A DNA stretch of 64,000 bases from an uncultured Verrucomicrobiales bacterium. Its GTDB lineage: Bacteria > Verrucomicrobiota > Verrucomicrobiia > Verrucomicrobiales > Akkermansiaceae. Under the pieces are notes generated by a model, which saw only the letters and a list, made by a program, of their open reading frames with translations, was not told the origin of the DNA and did not search any database. Where the stretch lies: the NCBI GenBank assembly GCA_937951675.1, contig CALFBI010000024.1, forward strand, positions 1 to 64,000. The letters are read 5' to 3'. The position numbers and the translations under genes were made by a program. Position 1 is the stretch's first letter. Every line of letters starts with the position of its first letter. Positions 16,660 to 25,774 of the stretch are shown piece after piece.

Positions 16660-18221
16660 CTTGTCTCCCAAGCCTCCCAAAATTTTTGCGTATCATCCAT
16701 TCTAGGTCGAACCTCGATCAAGACGAACCCCTCCTGCCCTTCGATTTCGTCCAAATCATCAATGCTCTGAGCCAAATGATAATGAACGCCCCAAAGTTCC
16801 GCCCATGAAGCCAAATTCCACTCTTGCCGATTTAAAATCACTTCTTTCTCCTTCTCATCCAAGCCTGCCAACCGAGGAAGACGGTTAAAAATCTGCCCTC
16901 CTTGATTATTAATCACAACAAGGCGGCGACGTGCTTCTGGAATCTGCTGAAGCCACGATAAACTATTCAAGTCATAGAGCGCGGTTAGGTCCCCTACAAT
17001 CGCCCAGGATTCCTCCTCTTCCGCACACCACCCCAGCCAAGAGGACAGTTGCCCGTCAATCCCATTTGCGCCTCGGTTTGCCCAACACTCCATAACAGGA
17101 AGATCTCTCTGTGCGAAAAGAGCCCACTCTCGAATCGGAAGACTATTACCTAAGTAGAGATGAGGCTCATTCGCAATAAAGAGAGAAAGAGCCCGAATGA
17201 ATCCAGGTTCACTATCGGGGAATGTTTCCAAAAGCTCATCAATCTTTGCAGCTCGACCAGGAACTTGCACCATGAGGTCTAGGGCATCTTCTCCATGCAG
17301 AGAATCTCCTAAAGCTCTTACCAACCTCTCAATCTCCCCCTTCACAACAACCGAGCTTCTGCCTAACCCAGCAAATCCAGCTCGTGTCATAGACAGCACT
17401 TCAACTTGTTCTAAATTTTCTAAATCTCTCCAAAAACGACCATGAGGAACTTCTCCGATCCGTAGCACTTTCCCCGGGATTTGATCCCTTAAAACACGAT
17501 CCGGGTCAACTAACGAGAGCTCAGACAACGCTTCACGCAACCCACTCTGGGGGTCTAACACGGCAGGAAGCTTTAGCTTTTTCAAAAAATGATAAACTTC
17601 CTCTCTCTCTTCTGGCTCTAAAGCGCCCACCACGACCACGATTCCTTTCCAAAAATCTTCCTCCAAAAATGTCGGGATTTTAACGACCTCTTGAGACAAT
17701 TTTTCACGAGGACGTTCATTCAATTCATCCGCAGCCCTCCCTTTAATCAACTCTTGTTCAAAATCCTCTTCTAAACAAACGTTGAGATGCCAAGGCCTCT
17801 GCGCAGACCATTTTTCCAGGATCATTTCCTTGCCACTTTGAACATCATCTTCCCCTTCGAGGTAAGCGCCAAAAATCCCAACCTGCTCGATGGACTGAGG
17901 GGCTCCCGTTCCTCGAAATGAATGAGGACGATCTGCTGAAATAACCAGTAAGGGCCTTGCTTGATAATGAGCTTCTACCACCGCCGCTAATAATTCAGCA
18001 ACCGCGGTCCCCGAAGTCGTCACCACGGCACAAGGCCACCCCGTCGCCCGCATCCGGCCTAAGGCGAAAAAGCCTGCTGAACGCTCTTCGAAATGGTTCC
18101 AAACCACAATCCCCTCCGATCGAATAAGAGCGAGAACCAAAGGTGCATTCCGAGCTCCAGGGCACACTACGAATTCACGAACCCCGGTTCGGAAAAGCTG
18201 ATCTAAAAGAGATCCAATCAT
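16656..18221 (-). CDS. menD: SEPHCHC synthase (MenD)
   Basis: 521 residues from ATG 18221 (MIGSLLDQLFRTGVREF). The ThDP enzyme joins 2-oxoglutarate to isochorismate in the first committed step of menaquinone synthesis. The ThDP glutamate lies in WNHFEERSAGFFALG, the diphosphate/Mg motif is VGDLTALYDLNSLSW, and SADRPHSFRGTGAPQSIEQ is MenD-specific. The frame could extend to 18350, but that would leave only 2 bp before the divergent gene at 18353 and add an unconserved 43 residues, so the inner start is preferred; a GTG five codons upstream is also possible. No menF (isochorismate synthase) is in the window. Confidence 0.93.
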   Translation of the reverse strand: MIGSLLDQLFRTGVREFVVCPGARNAPLVLALIRSEGIVVWNHFEERSAGFFALGRMRATGWPCAVVTTSGTAVAELLAAVVEAHYQARPLLVISADRPHSFRGTGAPQSIEQVGIFGAYLEGEDDVQSGKEMILEKWSAQRPWHLNVCLEEDFEQELIKGRAADELNERPREKLSQEVVKIPTFLEEDFWKGIVVVVGALEPEEREEVYHFLKKLKLPAVLDPQSGLREALSELSLVDPDRVLRDQIPGKVLRIGEVPHGRFWRDLENLEQVEVLSMTRAGFAGLGRSSVVVKGEIERLVRALGDSLHGEDALDLMVQVPGRAAKIDELLETFPDSEPGFIRALSLFIANEPHLYLGNSLPIREWALFAQRDLPVMECWANRGANGIDGQLSSWLGWCAEEEESWAIVGDLTALYDLNSLSWLQQIPEARRRLVVINNQGGQIFNRLPRLAGLDEKEKEVILNRQEWNLASWAELWGVHYHLAQSIDDLDEIEGQEGFVLIEVRPRMDDTQKFWEAWETR

Positions 18222-18300
18222 TTTATCAGTCAACACCTCGACAAGCTGAGGGAAATATCCATAAAATGCAATGTGAAGACAAATCTTACTTAAATTCTTC

Positions 18301-18333
18301 AAAAAAAAATTGAAAAAAGCGGACCCTCTCCGC
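18301..18333 (-). terminator. Terminator-like hairpin upstream of menD
   Basis: On the minus strand GCGGA-GAGGG-TCCGC forms a 5-bp GC-rich stem followed at once by six T and, after three bases, nine more T. No minus-strand gene lies upstream, because gene B begins at 18353 on the plus strand. It could stop antisense transcription from gene B, or attenuate a menD transcript that starts further upstream. Confidence 0.4.
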
Positions 18334-18352
18334 GTATCAATATGATCCATTC

Positions 18353-21300
18353 ATGAACACGTTCCAAAAATTCCTTTTATCGATTGCGCTAAGCCTCTCT
18401 TGCGGGAACTTTTTAAAAGCCGAGCCTTACAAAGGGACATTTACTCCAGATGTCGATACGGTTTTATCGGGTCAGTTTGCAAAAAACTTCCCTCCTCTTC
18501 CTGAAGTCGATTTTGGTTACAACACCAAAGGTTTTGATACCAGCCGTTTACCAAAAGTTCCTGAAGTAGGCGTCCATCCTCGGGTTATCATTACCCCCAA
18601 AGAGGTTGAAATCATGAGAAAAAAAGTGGCACAGGGAGCGCAAGCAGATCGCGTCTTTAAGATCGTCTTACAGGGCCTCAAAAATAAGGCGGCCTCCAAA
18701 GCGAGACCGTTTTATAATGATGCTCCGTGGGCTAATGTAAGCGTCATCGCAGCCAAAGCTCTTTTAGCGATGATCACCGAAGATCACCAGCTAGGCCAAG
18801 AAGCCGCAAAGGAAACGGTCGAACATGCCCGCTATATCGAATCAATTATTGATATTTTTAATGCGCATCCTGAGGCCGTTGATATCCGCCATAATTTCTA
18901 CTACTTCACTCGAACCGGGATTCGCCTCAATGGGCGAGATTTTAATGACGTGTATCGAGAAGGCGGGCCAGACCTCGTTCGTGAACTCGCCCAACAAAAA
19001 ATCAGTTTTTATACAAAAGACCACCAATTCGCCTTCACTTCGCTCGGCACAGAATACGATTACGCTTACAACTTCATGACGAAGGAGCAGCGAGACCTCG
19101 TCCGGCGAACCATCGCCAAATGCACTCATAATAAATACACCTCCGGGCATGAGATCCCCGGGCATTTCTTTATCAATAACCATATGTCGATGGGTGCATG
19201 GTTCTTCACTTTCGCCCTCTCGATCGAAGGAGAAGAAGGTTATGACCCCCGGGTCGTAGACACCTTCATTCCTCGCCTAGAAGACAAGCTCACCTACGAC
19301 ATTTCGCCGAAGGGAATTCTCTATGAAAACGTCAAAGGGTTCATTCCGGTGCAACCTATTTTAGCGGCAGCGATGCGAGGCCCAAAAAATCTGCTTCGCC
19401 ATGATCATGTCTACGAACGCATCAATACGACTTTCCACTCCCTACACAACACCTTCAATCGCTATACCAAACGCGCTCGAAATCGTCCCAAATGGAAAAT
19501 GCCTGAAATAGGAGAAGGCCTCAAGGAAGAGCGTTTTTGGTCTAATGTCGAAGCAAACTCTTGGTCATGGTTCTACTGGACTTTCATCATGAAGCATTTT
19601 TACCCCAATGATGTAAAAGTCGACACCGTTTACCATCACACCTTAAACCAATCCTCTTTTGATCTCTTTGATGGTTCTCCAGATGAAACCCATTACGGAG
19701 GAAAAATTCATTACAACATGCTCAGCATGCTCGATGTCATGTTAATGTGCGCTACTGACGAGAAGCTAGCTGACTACACTCAAGAAGGCCTCCCTTCTAG
19801 CGTGACTCAAAATCTCCCTTATTCTCATACGGACCTTGTCCGCGGAATTGTCGAAACTCGAGCGGGCTGGGGACCAGATGATATTTACATCCACTACGAG
19901 TGCCGCAGCGATATGTTTTATGGCGGGCATGAAACGCCCGAACACGGCGACTTCAGATTCGTTGCGAACGGCGTCAACTGGAGCCCTTATACAGGCGCTT
20001 ATATGGACAGTTACTTCCGCAACATGGTTCTCATTGATGGGCTCGCAGGAGTTTACCAGCCCACTCCAGGGAAGTTGCTTTCCGTCAGCGACAATGACGC
20101 CGCAACCATTATTGCTAGTGATGCCACAGATGCCTACGAATGGAAAAAGCATGAGAAAAACTTTTACCACTGGCATGGCATGCTCGATCAGATTCCGGCT
20201 CACACCGCTTGGCAAAAAAACCGTGGATTTCGCATCAACCGTGACTGGGAACTCCCCTTCCAACCTCATATGAAAAAATTCTATGACGGGTTCGCCCATC
20301 TTGACTGGGGACCTTGGCACGGAGAAACTCGAGGACCAGAATACTACGAGCGATGGAATGACGTAGATCATGTTTTCCGAACGATGGCTCTCACCCGAGG
20401 AGAGCACCCTTACCTCCTCATTGTCGATGATGTGCGTAAAGACAACAACCCTCATCAATACGACTGGAACTTCAACCTCCCTGGCGACGTTGAGCTCTAT
20501 AAAGCAACAAGCTTTGTCAAAAATCGTCGCCTTGAAAAAGGAACTCAAGGAGATATTGGAACCGATCTAATCTTCACTGTGAGCGACTCCAAACGTTCTC
20601 GAAAACCATTTGGAATCTTTGGCGGGTGGGTTCCTAACCAAGAGCTCGAACCAAAAAAAGGAGACCCAATGCTGCTCGTTCGGGTCTTATGGAGAAACAC
20701 TGAGTTCCCTTACCCCCTTCCTTCTTACGAAAAAACCTGGGCCTTCAGCAGGGTGAAAGTTCCCGCTTTTGCGGTGGATCCAGAATTCCGAGTGATGCTC
20801 TATCCTTATCGGTTTGGCGACCCACTCCCAGTCACTGAATGGAGTGATGACCGCAAGCAATTATCAGTTCAGATTGGTGAACAAAAAGACCTCTATTTCT
20901 TCGATCAAACAGACCGAGGCCGCACCACCATCGCTCTGGAGAAAAACGGTCAAATCGTGGCCAGCAGTAACGAACGCCCTGCCAAACCTGAACTTGCTAT
21001 CAAGGAGAAATGGACCATCGATCGCAATCTCCCAGATGACCAAATTCGATCGCACCAGTTTGACCGTGAATTTGAAGTCGTATTTCAGCCTCCTGCCTCA
21101 GGAACTGAAATCCGATACACTACGAATGGGAGCTCTCCAACAACTCAGAGCCCTCTTTACGAAGGCCCTTTCATCATCAATGAAAGCGTTCACCTTAAAG
21201 CCATCACAGTCCATGACGCTTGGAAACAAGGACCTCAAAACTTAAGTCACCCCTTTGAACTTAAACTCAAAAAAACGCCACTCCTCAAAGCAATCACCAC

Positions 21301-22984
21301 TTCACCAGACATCTTACAAGCAGGGCTTCAGCTGAAGGTTTATGAAGTTTTTCATACTATTTTTAGTGACGACGGCTTTTTCCGGGGCAGTAAAAACATG
21401 ATCCCAATTCTGACTAATACAGACCTCTCATACACCTTACTCGTCGAGAATTTTGAGGTGCCTAAACTTGCCGCCAAAAAAACGGCTCAAGAAATGGCGA
21501 AAGGCTATTTCTCTTACGAAGGGTATTTCAAAGCAAATCAGCCTGGAACCTATCGCTTCTGTATCGACTCGACCGGACCTATCAGAATGTCATTCAACGA
21601 TCATGTTGCCTATGAGGTCATCGGCACTTATGGCCTTTCCCAAAAAAAGCGTTACGCCGAAGTTTCTCTTGAAGCTGGGCTTCACAAAATGCAGCTCATC
21701 ATTTGCGACCCTATCTTCTGGCAAGGAGCCATGACAGAACCACTCCCGCTCTCCGTCACTGTGATGTCACCGGGCCATACTTCTTATAAAAAAGTCGCCT
21801 CATCTACATTCATGAGACCCTTCCTCAAAACCGTTGCTGAAAATAAGACGGCTGAAACTCTCTCCCTCAAAGCATCTAAAATAAATAAAGGCTCCTTAAA
21901 AGCTGGCCTTCGTAGAGAACGCTTTAATTGGACTGCCGCCCTCAAGCGTGATGCCTTAAATTCAATCGGGTATGGTGGTGACGATGTTAAAGTTCCTACA
22001 AACGGAGTCTCTTCAAATTTTTTCACTCAACTTGATCATGCCCCTTATGCGATCGATCAAGTTTTTAGTTTGAAGACCAATCCGCAATTAAAAAAGCTCA
22101 CAAAATATCACGGTTATTTCAAAGCTCGAATCACAGGACTCTATGAATTTCAACTCGATCCAAAAGGGGTCAACCAACTGCGTCTCAATGGTAAGGTCGT
22201 GGCTCAGAATAGAGTCGAGGGACAGAAACCTACGGGTCATGTGCAACTCGAAGCGGGTTTTTACCCTCTAGAAATCGCGCTTTCAAAAAGCAGCTCTCAT
22301 TTCCAAATGAAACCTCCTCGCCAACAAAATTTCATTCCTATTACGGCTGGCGATTTTTTCACTGAGAGCACAATTCAACCAAAAGCAGAATTCCTTATCG
22401 CTTCTTTAGACTTTGAAACCTCCAACCTCAAATCTTTGAAACAAGCGCTGAAAGGACAAAAGCAAATTGAACTTGAGCTTCAAAAGGTTTCTTTACAAAA
22501 GGGCCGAAAAGGAGGGAAAGCACTCCAAATCGATTCGCTAGATTCATTTTTCAAAATGACAGGAGTCAGCACCCTTGATAATGAATTAAGTATAAGCATG
22601 TGGTTCAAACGAACCGAAGCTGATTCCTCGTTCCTCATTGAGGCTCAACCAAACCGCTTTGAAGCCCGTTTAAGAAACAATCAACTAGGGAGTCGTTACT
22701 ACCGGAGCTTTGATTACGCCAGGACCATCGATGAGATCTCTCCCAAAAAATCTGAATGGGTTCACTACTCCTTCTACTTTGGGAAGCAGCTTAAAATTTA
22801 TATCAATGGAGAGCTCAAAAGCTCCACTATTGTTGACCCTACTGGGGCTCAATATGGAAACTCTGTGAGCGCTAATGCCCATACTTTTGAATTTCTTAAA
22901 GGTGAGGTTAATGGACTTGTGGATGACATCATTATCTACGGTAAAGAGCTGAGTATCAAAAAAATCAAAGAGCTCGCTCAATAA
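18353..22984 (+). CDS. Gene B: secreted heparinase II/III-fold protein with Fn3-like, PA14 and LamG modules
   Basis: 1543 residues with a signal peptide (FQKFLLSIALSLSCGNFLKA). The catalytic fold comes first here: from about residue 72 GVHPRVIITP opens the helical toroid, with NNHMSMGAWFFTFALSIEGE, and from about 500 the beta-sandwich with GWGPDDIYIHYECRSDMFYG and GGHETPEHGDFRF, where Tyr and His candidates cluster. Accessory modules follow: an Fn3-associated/chitobiase-type repeat (about 905-960, IRYTTNGSSPTTQSPLYEGP), two PA14-like sugar-binding domains (about 1010-1140 and 1200-1320, with GYFKANQPGTYRFCIDS and GYFKARITGLYEFQLDP), and a C-terminal LamG (about 1350-1543). Gene A has its LamG modules in front instead. 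A GT61 gene follows 20 bp downstream. Probably acts on an anionic polysaccharide outside the cytoplasm; substrate unknown. Confidence 0.8.
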   Translation: MNTFQKFLLSIALSLSCGNFLKAEPYKGTFTPDVDTVLSGQFAKNFPPLPEVDFGYNTKGFDTSRLPKVPEVGVHPRVIITPKEVEIMRKKVAQGAQADRVFKIVLQGLKNKAASKARPFYNDAPWANVSVIAAKALLAMITEDHQLGQEAAKETVEHARYIESIIDIFNAHPEAVDIRHNFYYFTRTGIRLNGRDFNDVYREGGPDLVRELAQQKISFYTKDHQFAFTSLGTEYDYAYNFMTKEQRDLVRRTIAKCTHNKYTSGHEIPGHFFINNHMSMGAWFFTFALSIEGEEGYDPRVVDTFIPRLEDKLTYDISPKGILYENVKGFIPVQPILAAAMRGPKNLLRHDHVYERINTTFHSLHNTFNRYTKRARNRPKWKMPEIGEGLKEERFWSNVEANSWSWFYWTFIMKHFYPNDVKVDTVYHHTLNQSSFDLFDGSPDETHYGGKIHYNMLSMLDVMLMCATDEKLADYTQEGLPSSVTQNLPYSHTDLVRGIVETRAGWGPDDIYIHYECRSDMFYGGHETPEHGDFRFVANGVNWSPYTGAYMDSYFRNMVLIDGLAGVYQPTPGKLLSVSDNDAATIIASDATDAYEWKKHEKNFYHWHGMLDQIPAHTAWQKNRGFRINRDWELPFQPHMKKFYDGFAHLDWGPWHGETRGPEYYERWNDVDHVFRTMALTRGEHPYLLIVDDVRKDNNPHQYDWNFNLPGDVELYKATSFVKNRRLEKGTQGDIGTDLIFTVSDSKRSRKPFGIFGGWVPNQELEPKKGDPMLLVRVLWRNTEFPYPLPSYEKTWAFSRVKVPAFAVDPEFRVMLYPYRFGDPLPVTEWSDDRKQLSVQIGEQKDLYFFDQTDRGRTTIALEKNGQIVASSNERPAKPELAIKEKWTIDRNLPDDQIRSHQFDREFEVVFQPPASGTEIRYTTNGSSPTTQSPLYEGPFIINESVHLKAITVHDAWKQGPQNLSHPFELKLKKTPLLKAITTSPDILQAGLQLKVYEVFHTIFSDDGFFRGSKNMIPILTNTDLSYTLLVENFEVPKLAAKKTAQEMAKGYFSYEGYFKANQPGTYRFCIDSTGPIRMSFNDHVAYEVIGTYGLSQKKRYAEVSLEAGLHKMQLIICDPIFWQGAMTEPLPLSVTVMSPGHTSYKKVASSTFMRPFLKTVAENKTAETLSLKASKINKGSLKAGLRRERFNWTAALKRDALNSIGYGGDDVKVPTNGVSSNFFTQLDHAPYAIDQVFSLKTNPQLKKLTKYHGYFKARITGLYEFQLDPKGVNQLRLNGKVVAQNRVEGQKPTGHVQLEAGFYPLEIALSKSSSHFQMKPPRQQNFIPITAGDFFTESTIQPKAEFLIASLDFETSNLKSLKQALKGQKQIELELQKVSLQKGRKGGKALQIDSLDSFFKMTGVSTLDNELSISMWFKRTEADSSFLIEAQPNRFEARLRNNQLGSRYYRSFDYARTIDEISPKKSEWVHYSFYFGKQLKIYINGELKSSTIVDPTGAQYGNSVSANAHTFEFLKGEVNGLVDDIIIYGKELSIKKIKELAQ

Positions 22985-23004
22985 CACTTCGCTTCTAACC
23001 CGCT

Positions 23005-24078
23005 GTGAATCGACCTAAATCAAGAGACTACTTACAACAAGACATTCGGTGGACCGTCTCGCCACCGGAGGGTTGTATTACTGCGAATGAGGTCTATCCC
23101 GAGCTTGTCACCCCTCTGAGCGAAGCCCAAAAAATCGCCGGCGGACATGTCATTCACCTTTCGTCCGAACTCGAAGGGAAAATTCCTCTCAATGGATATC
23201 ATAGTGGGCCTAGCTCCATGCTAAGACTCCCGAATGGGCGGCTTTTTTCTCAAAATGCTACCGTAATTGATGAGAATAACCTCATCCTGAGCGACTTCGT
23301 TCACGAATTCCTCGAATACCCGAAAGGTAACCGAGTCTGCCACTACTCGGGACTCCCAGAATGCCAAAAGGTGAAGGGTCGCCTGATCGCGCTCCCCACT
23401 ATTTCTTCTTGGAAAAATTACTATCACTGGCTGATCGATGCCGTTCCGAAGCTCCGCTTTATTAACATCCAACCCGAAGATAAAATCCTCACTCCGATGC
23501 GCTCCACATTTCATCATGAAGTCATGGCTCGCTTCGGAGTCCGACCAGAGCAAATCATTGCCACTGATTTCAATACTCATTTCCAAGCAGATGAAATCAT
23601 TGCTTTCTCAACTCCTCTTCCTGGAGAGCTGAATCAAGAGGGATGGAGCTTTTTAAAAGATTTCTTCAACGCGCCTCAAAAAGAAGAAGGTCATCACCGA
23701 TACTACATTAGCAGGAAAGACACTTGGCGAAGACGAATCAGTAATGAGGTAGAGCTCGAAAGCATGCTCGCCCAATTTGGATTCGAAACCATTGTCATGG
23801 GGAAAAGAACGATTATAGAGCAAGCCGAACTTTTCTCAAATGCAGAACTAGTGCTTTCGACACATGGCGCCGCGCTCTCTAACCTCGCATTTGGACCTCA
23901 AAACGCGAAACTCATTGAATCTTTCCCAGGCGACTTTATTCAGCCCATTTTCGCAAAACTCACCGGGCTATGGAAGTTTCCTTATATTGGTCATTATGGA
24001 GGTAATCGCCCAGACGGGTATGATTACCAAGTGGACGTTTCTGAAATCGAAAGTTTGATTGAGAAACTCACCTTATAA
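23005..24078 (+). CDS. Glycosyltransferase family 61 (DUF563) protein
   Basis: 357 residues from a GTG start. GT61 features are clear: SWKNYYHWLIDAVPKLRF in the N-terminal half, RYYISRKDTWRRRISNE, and the C-terminal nucleotide-sugar region ELVLSTHGAALSNLAFGP. Members transfer xylose, N-acetylglucosamine or other sugars; bacterial ones usually belong to capsule or exopolysaccharide synthesis. No signal peptide is seen, so it is cytoplasmic. It lies 20 bp after gene B on the same strand, probably one transcript, and ends 8 bp from the convergent kinase-like gene. Confidence 0.8.
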   Translation: MNRPKSRDYLQQDIRWTVSPPEGCITANEVYPELVTPLSEAQKIAGGHVIHLSSELEGKIPLNGYHSGPSSMLRLPNGRLFSQNATVIDENNLILSDFVHEFLEYPKGNRVCHYSGLPECQKVKGRLIALPTISSWKNYYHWLIDAVPKLRFINIQPEDKILTPMRSTFHHEVMARFGVRPEQIIATDFNTHFQADEIIAFSTPLPGELNQEGWSFLKDFFNAPQKEEGHHRYYISRKDTWRRRISNEVELESMLAQFGFETIVMGKRTIIEQAELFSNAELVLSTHGAALSNLAFGPQNAKLIESFPGDFIQPIFAKLTGLWKFPYIGHYGGNRPDGYDYQVDVSEIESLIEKLTL

Positions 24079-24085
24079 AAATACT

Positions 24086-24961
24086 TCAAAAGCTCTTACC
24101 TTCTCCTTTAGAAGCACGATACTCTTTTACTGCAATCTCGAGAGCCTCAATTGCCTCCCAGGCGCTCTGATGCCTTTCTTCGGGATCTACGGCGACAAGC
24201 CTCTCCATCCAACGACTTAAAAAGGACGGTAAATCAGGCCTACCCTTACTTAACGGAATCACTCTCCCTGCTAGATGAGAATCAATCACCTGCGAGTAAC
24301 TTCTTTGTTGAACAGGATAATACCTTGCCAATAAATAAAAAAAGACGCAGCCCAGAGAATACAAATCGGCACGATGATCACCAGCTTCCCCTCTCAATAA
24401 TTCTGGGGCAGCGAAATAAATGTTTCCTACTTCATTCCCTAAGTCCTCTTCGGCATTTAAAAACGTATTCCGACTCCAAATATGACGTAGTCCAAACCTC
24501 ATTAAAAATGCTGTAGGTTTTTTGGACTGAGTCTCTATCAAGCTAATCGCATCTGGGTCTATTCGGCGATGGTAAACACCTAAATCATGAGCGTGACCGA
24601 GACCGCTTAATACCGAATAAGCGATCGAACAAAATTGTTCCCCATTAAAAACCTCAGACCCAAAAGACTTCCTCGAAATACTACGGTTAAAATAGTTTCT
24701 CATATAATAAGGACCGTCTTCATCATAACCATAGTTTACTACTTTCCCTATCCCTTGGTGAGGATGCTGAAAAAGTAAATTTAGATCCTCAAACATCAAA
24801 GTAATATTCCTACTCTGATCCGATACCCCCCCATCAGGCAATACTCGAGCAATGAGATACTGCCTGGAAGTGCGCGGATCGCAGGCCTGATAAACCGAAG
24901 AAACCGGAGTCCCTTCTATCTTCCCGCTATATTCTAAAATATGAGTTTCGAATTCCCGCAT
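24086..24961 (-). CDS. Protein-kinase-fold protein lacking catalytic residues (pseudokinase)
   Basis: 291 residues covering one Hanks-type kinase domain. The fold is recognisable: AHDLGVYHRRIDPDAISL (catalytic loop), LMRFGLRHIW (DFG region), NIYFAAPELLRGEAGDHRADLYSLGCVFFYLLA (APE and F-helix; quoted as positions about 185-217), and DPEERHQSAWEA near the end. The key residues are replaced: the beta-3 lysine aligns with Arg (LIARVLP), HRD reads HRR, the loop Lys and Asn are Asp and Ala, and DFG reads RFG. The glycine-rich loop is also degenerate. It should not phosphorylate substrates by the normal mechanism. It has no transmembrane segment, is 3 bp from hisF, and is last in the uppP-nuclease-hisF run. 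Confidence 0.8.
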   Translation of the reverse strand: MREFETHILEYSGKIEGTPVSSVYQACDPRTSRQYLIARVLPDGGVSDQSRNITLMFEDLNLLFQHPHQGIGKVVNYGYDEDGPYYMRNYFNRSISRKSFGSEVFNGEQFCSIAYSVLSGLGHAHDLGVYHRRIDPDAISLIETQSKKPTAFLMRFGLRHIWSRNTFLNAEEDLGNEVGNIYFAAPELLRGEAGDHRADLYSLGCVFFYLLARYYPVQQRSYSQVIDSHLAGRVIPLSKGRPDLPSFLSRWMERLVAVDPEERHQSAWEAIEALEIAVKEYRASKGEGKSF

Positions 24962-24964
24962 TTT

Positions 24965-25747
24965 TTATTTCATTTGCAAATAGGAACAGCTTGGCCTGAC
25001 GGGAATCCCTCTTTCTGCAAAATACTCTTTCGCTTCTTGAATAGTATATTGCCCAAAGTGAAAAATGCTAGCGGCCAAAACCGCGTCCGCACTCCCTTGA
25101 TCTAAAACATCTACCATATGCTGAAGGTTCCCTGCTCCTCCACTCGCAATCACCGGAATCGAAACGGCTTCACTCACAGCCCGAGTGAGCTCAATATCAT
25201 ACCCCGCTTTACTTCCATCCGAGTCCATACTTGTCAAAAGGATTTCTCCTGCGCCACGACGGCAAATTTCTTTAGCCCATTCCACCACATCTTTGCCGAC
25301 AGGTGTTCTCCCTCCATGAGTGTAAACGCCCCACTTCCCTGGCCCTTCTCGCTTGGCGTCAATCGCAACGACGATGCACTGGCTTCCGAAAGCACGAGCC
25401 CCTTCATCGACCAGCTCAGGCCGAGTGACTGCGGCGGTATTGATCCCGACTTTATCAGCTCCAGCCCAAAGCATCTTATGAATATCTGCCACTTCTCGAA
25501 TCCCGCCCCCTACGGTCAGGGGAACTTGACATTGTGCTGCGGTTCGTTCCACCACATCAACCATCGTGGCCCGGCCATCTGAAGAAGCGGTGATATCTAA
25601 AAAGACAATCTCGTCAGCTTCTTGGCTATTATAATTCACGGCACATTCGACCGGATCTCCGGCATCTCTTAAGTTGATAAAGTTGGTGCCTTTAACCACT
25701 CGGCCATCGGTGACATCGAGACAGGGGATGATTCGCTTTGCTAGCAT
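24965..25747 (-). CDS. hisF: Imidazole glycerol phosphate synthase subunit HisF
   Basis: 260 residues, normal length. The cyclase subunit of IGP synthase, making imidazole glycerol phosphate and AICAR in histidine synthesis using ammonia from HisH. Catalytic aspartates are in [15 protein letters not shown] and [15 protein letters not shown]; phosphate-binding loops are [11 protein letters not shown] and [11 protein letters not shown]. No other his gene is in the window, so hisF is detached from the rest of the pathway. It sits 27 bp after the nuclease gene and 3 bp before the pseudokinase gene. Confidence 0.97.
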   Translation of the reverse strand: MLAKRIIPCLDVTDGRVVKGTNFINLRDAGDPVECAVNYNSQEADEIVFLDITASSDGRATMVDVVERTAAQCQVPLTVGGGIREVADIHKMLWAGADKVGINTAAVTRPELVDEGARAFGSQCIVVAIDAKREGPGKWGVYTHGGRTPVGKDVVEWAKEICRRGAGEILLTSMDSDGSKAGYDIELTRAVSEAVSIPVIASGGAGNLQHMVDVLDQGSADAVLAASIFHFGQYTIQEAKEYFAERGIPVRPSCSYLQMK

Positions 25748-25774
25748 GGTCTGACTTTTAAAATATAATAAGAT

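Noticed and set aside
18222-18350. N-terminal extension of menD
   Set aside because: It would add 43 unconserved residues and leave 2 bp to the divergent gene, with no room for promoters.
19766-20548. Long minus-strand ORF (260 codons) inside gene B
   Set aside because: It is antisense to a well-supported secreted enzyme, has no family features and its codons mirror the constraints of the plus-strand frame.
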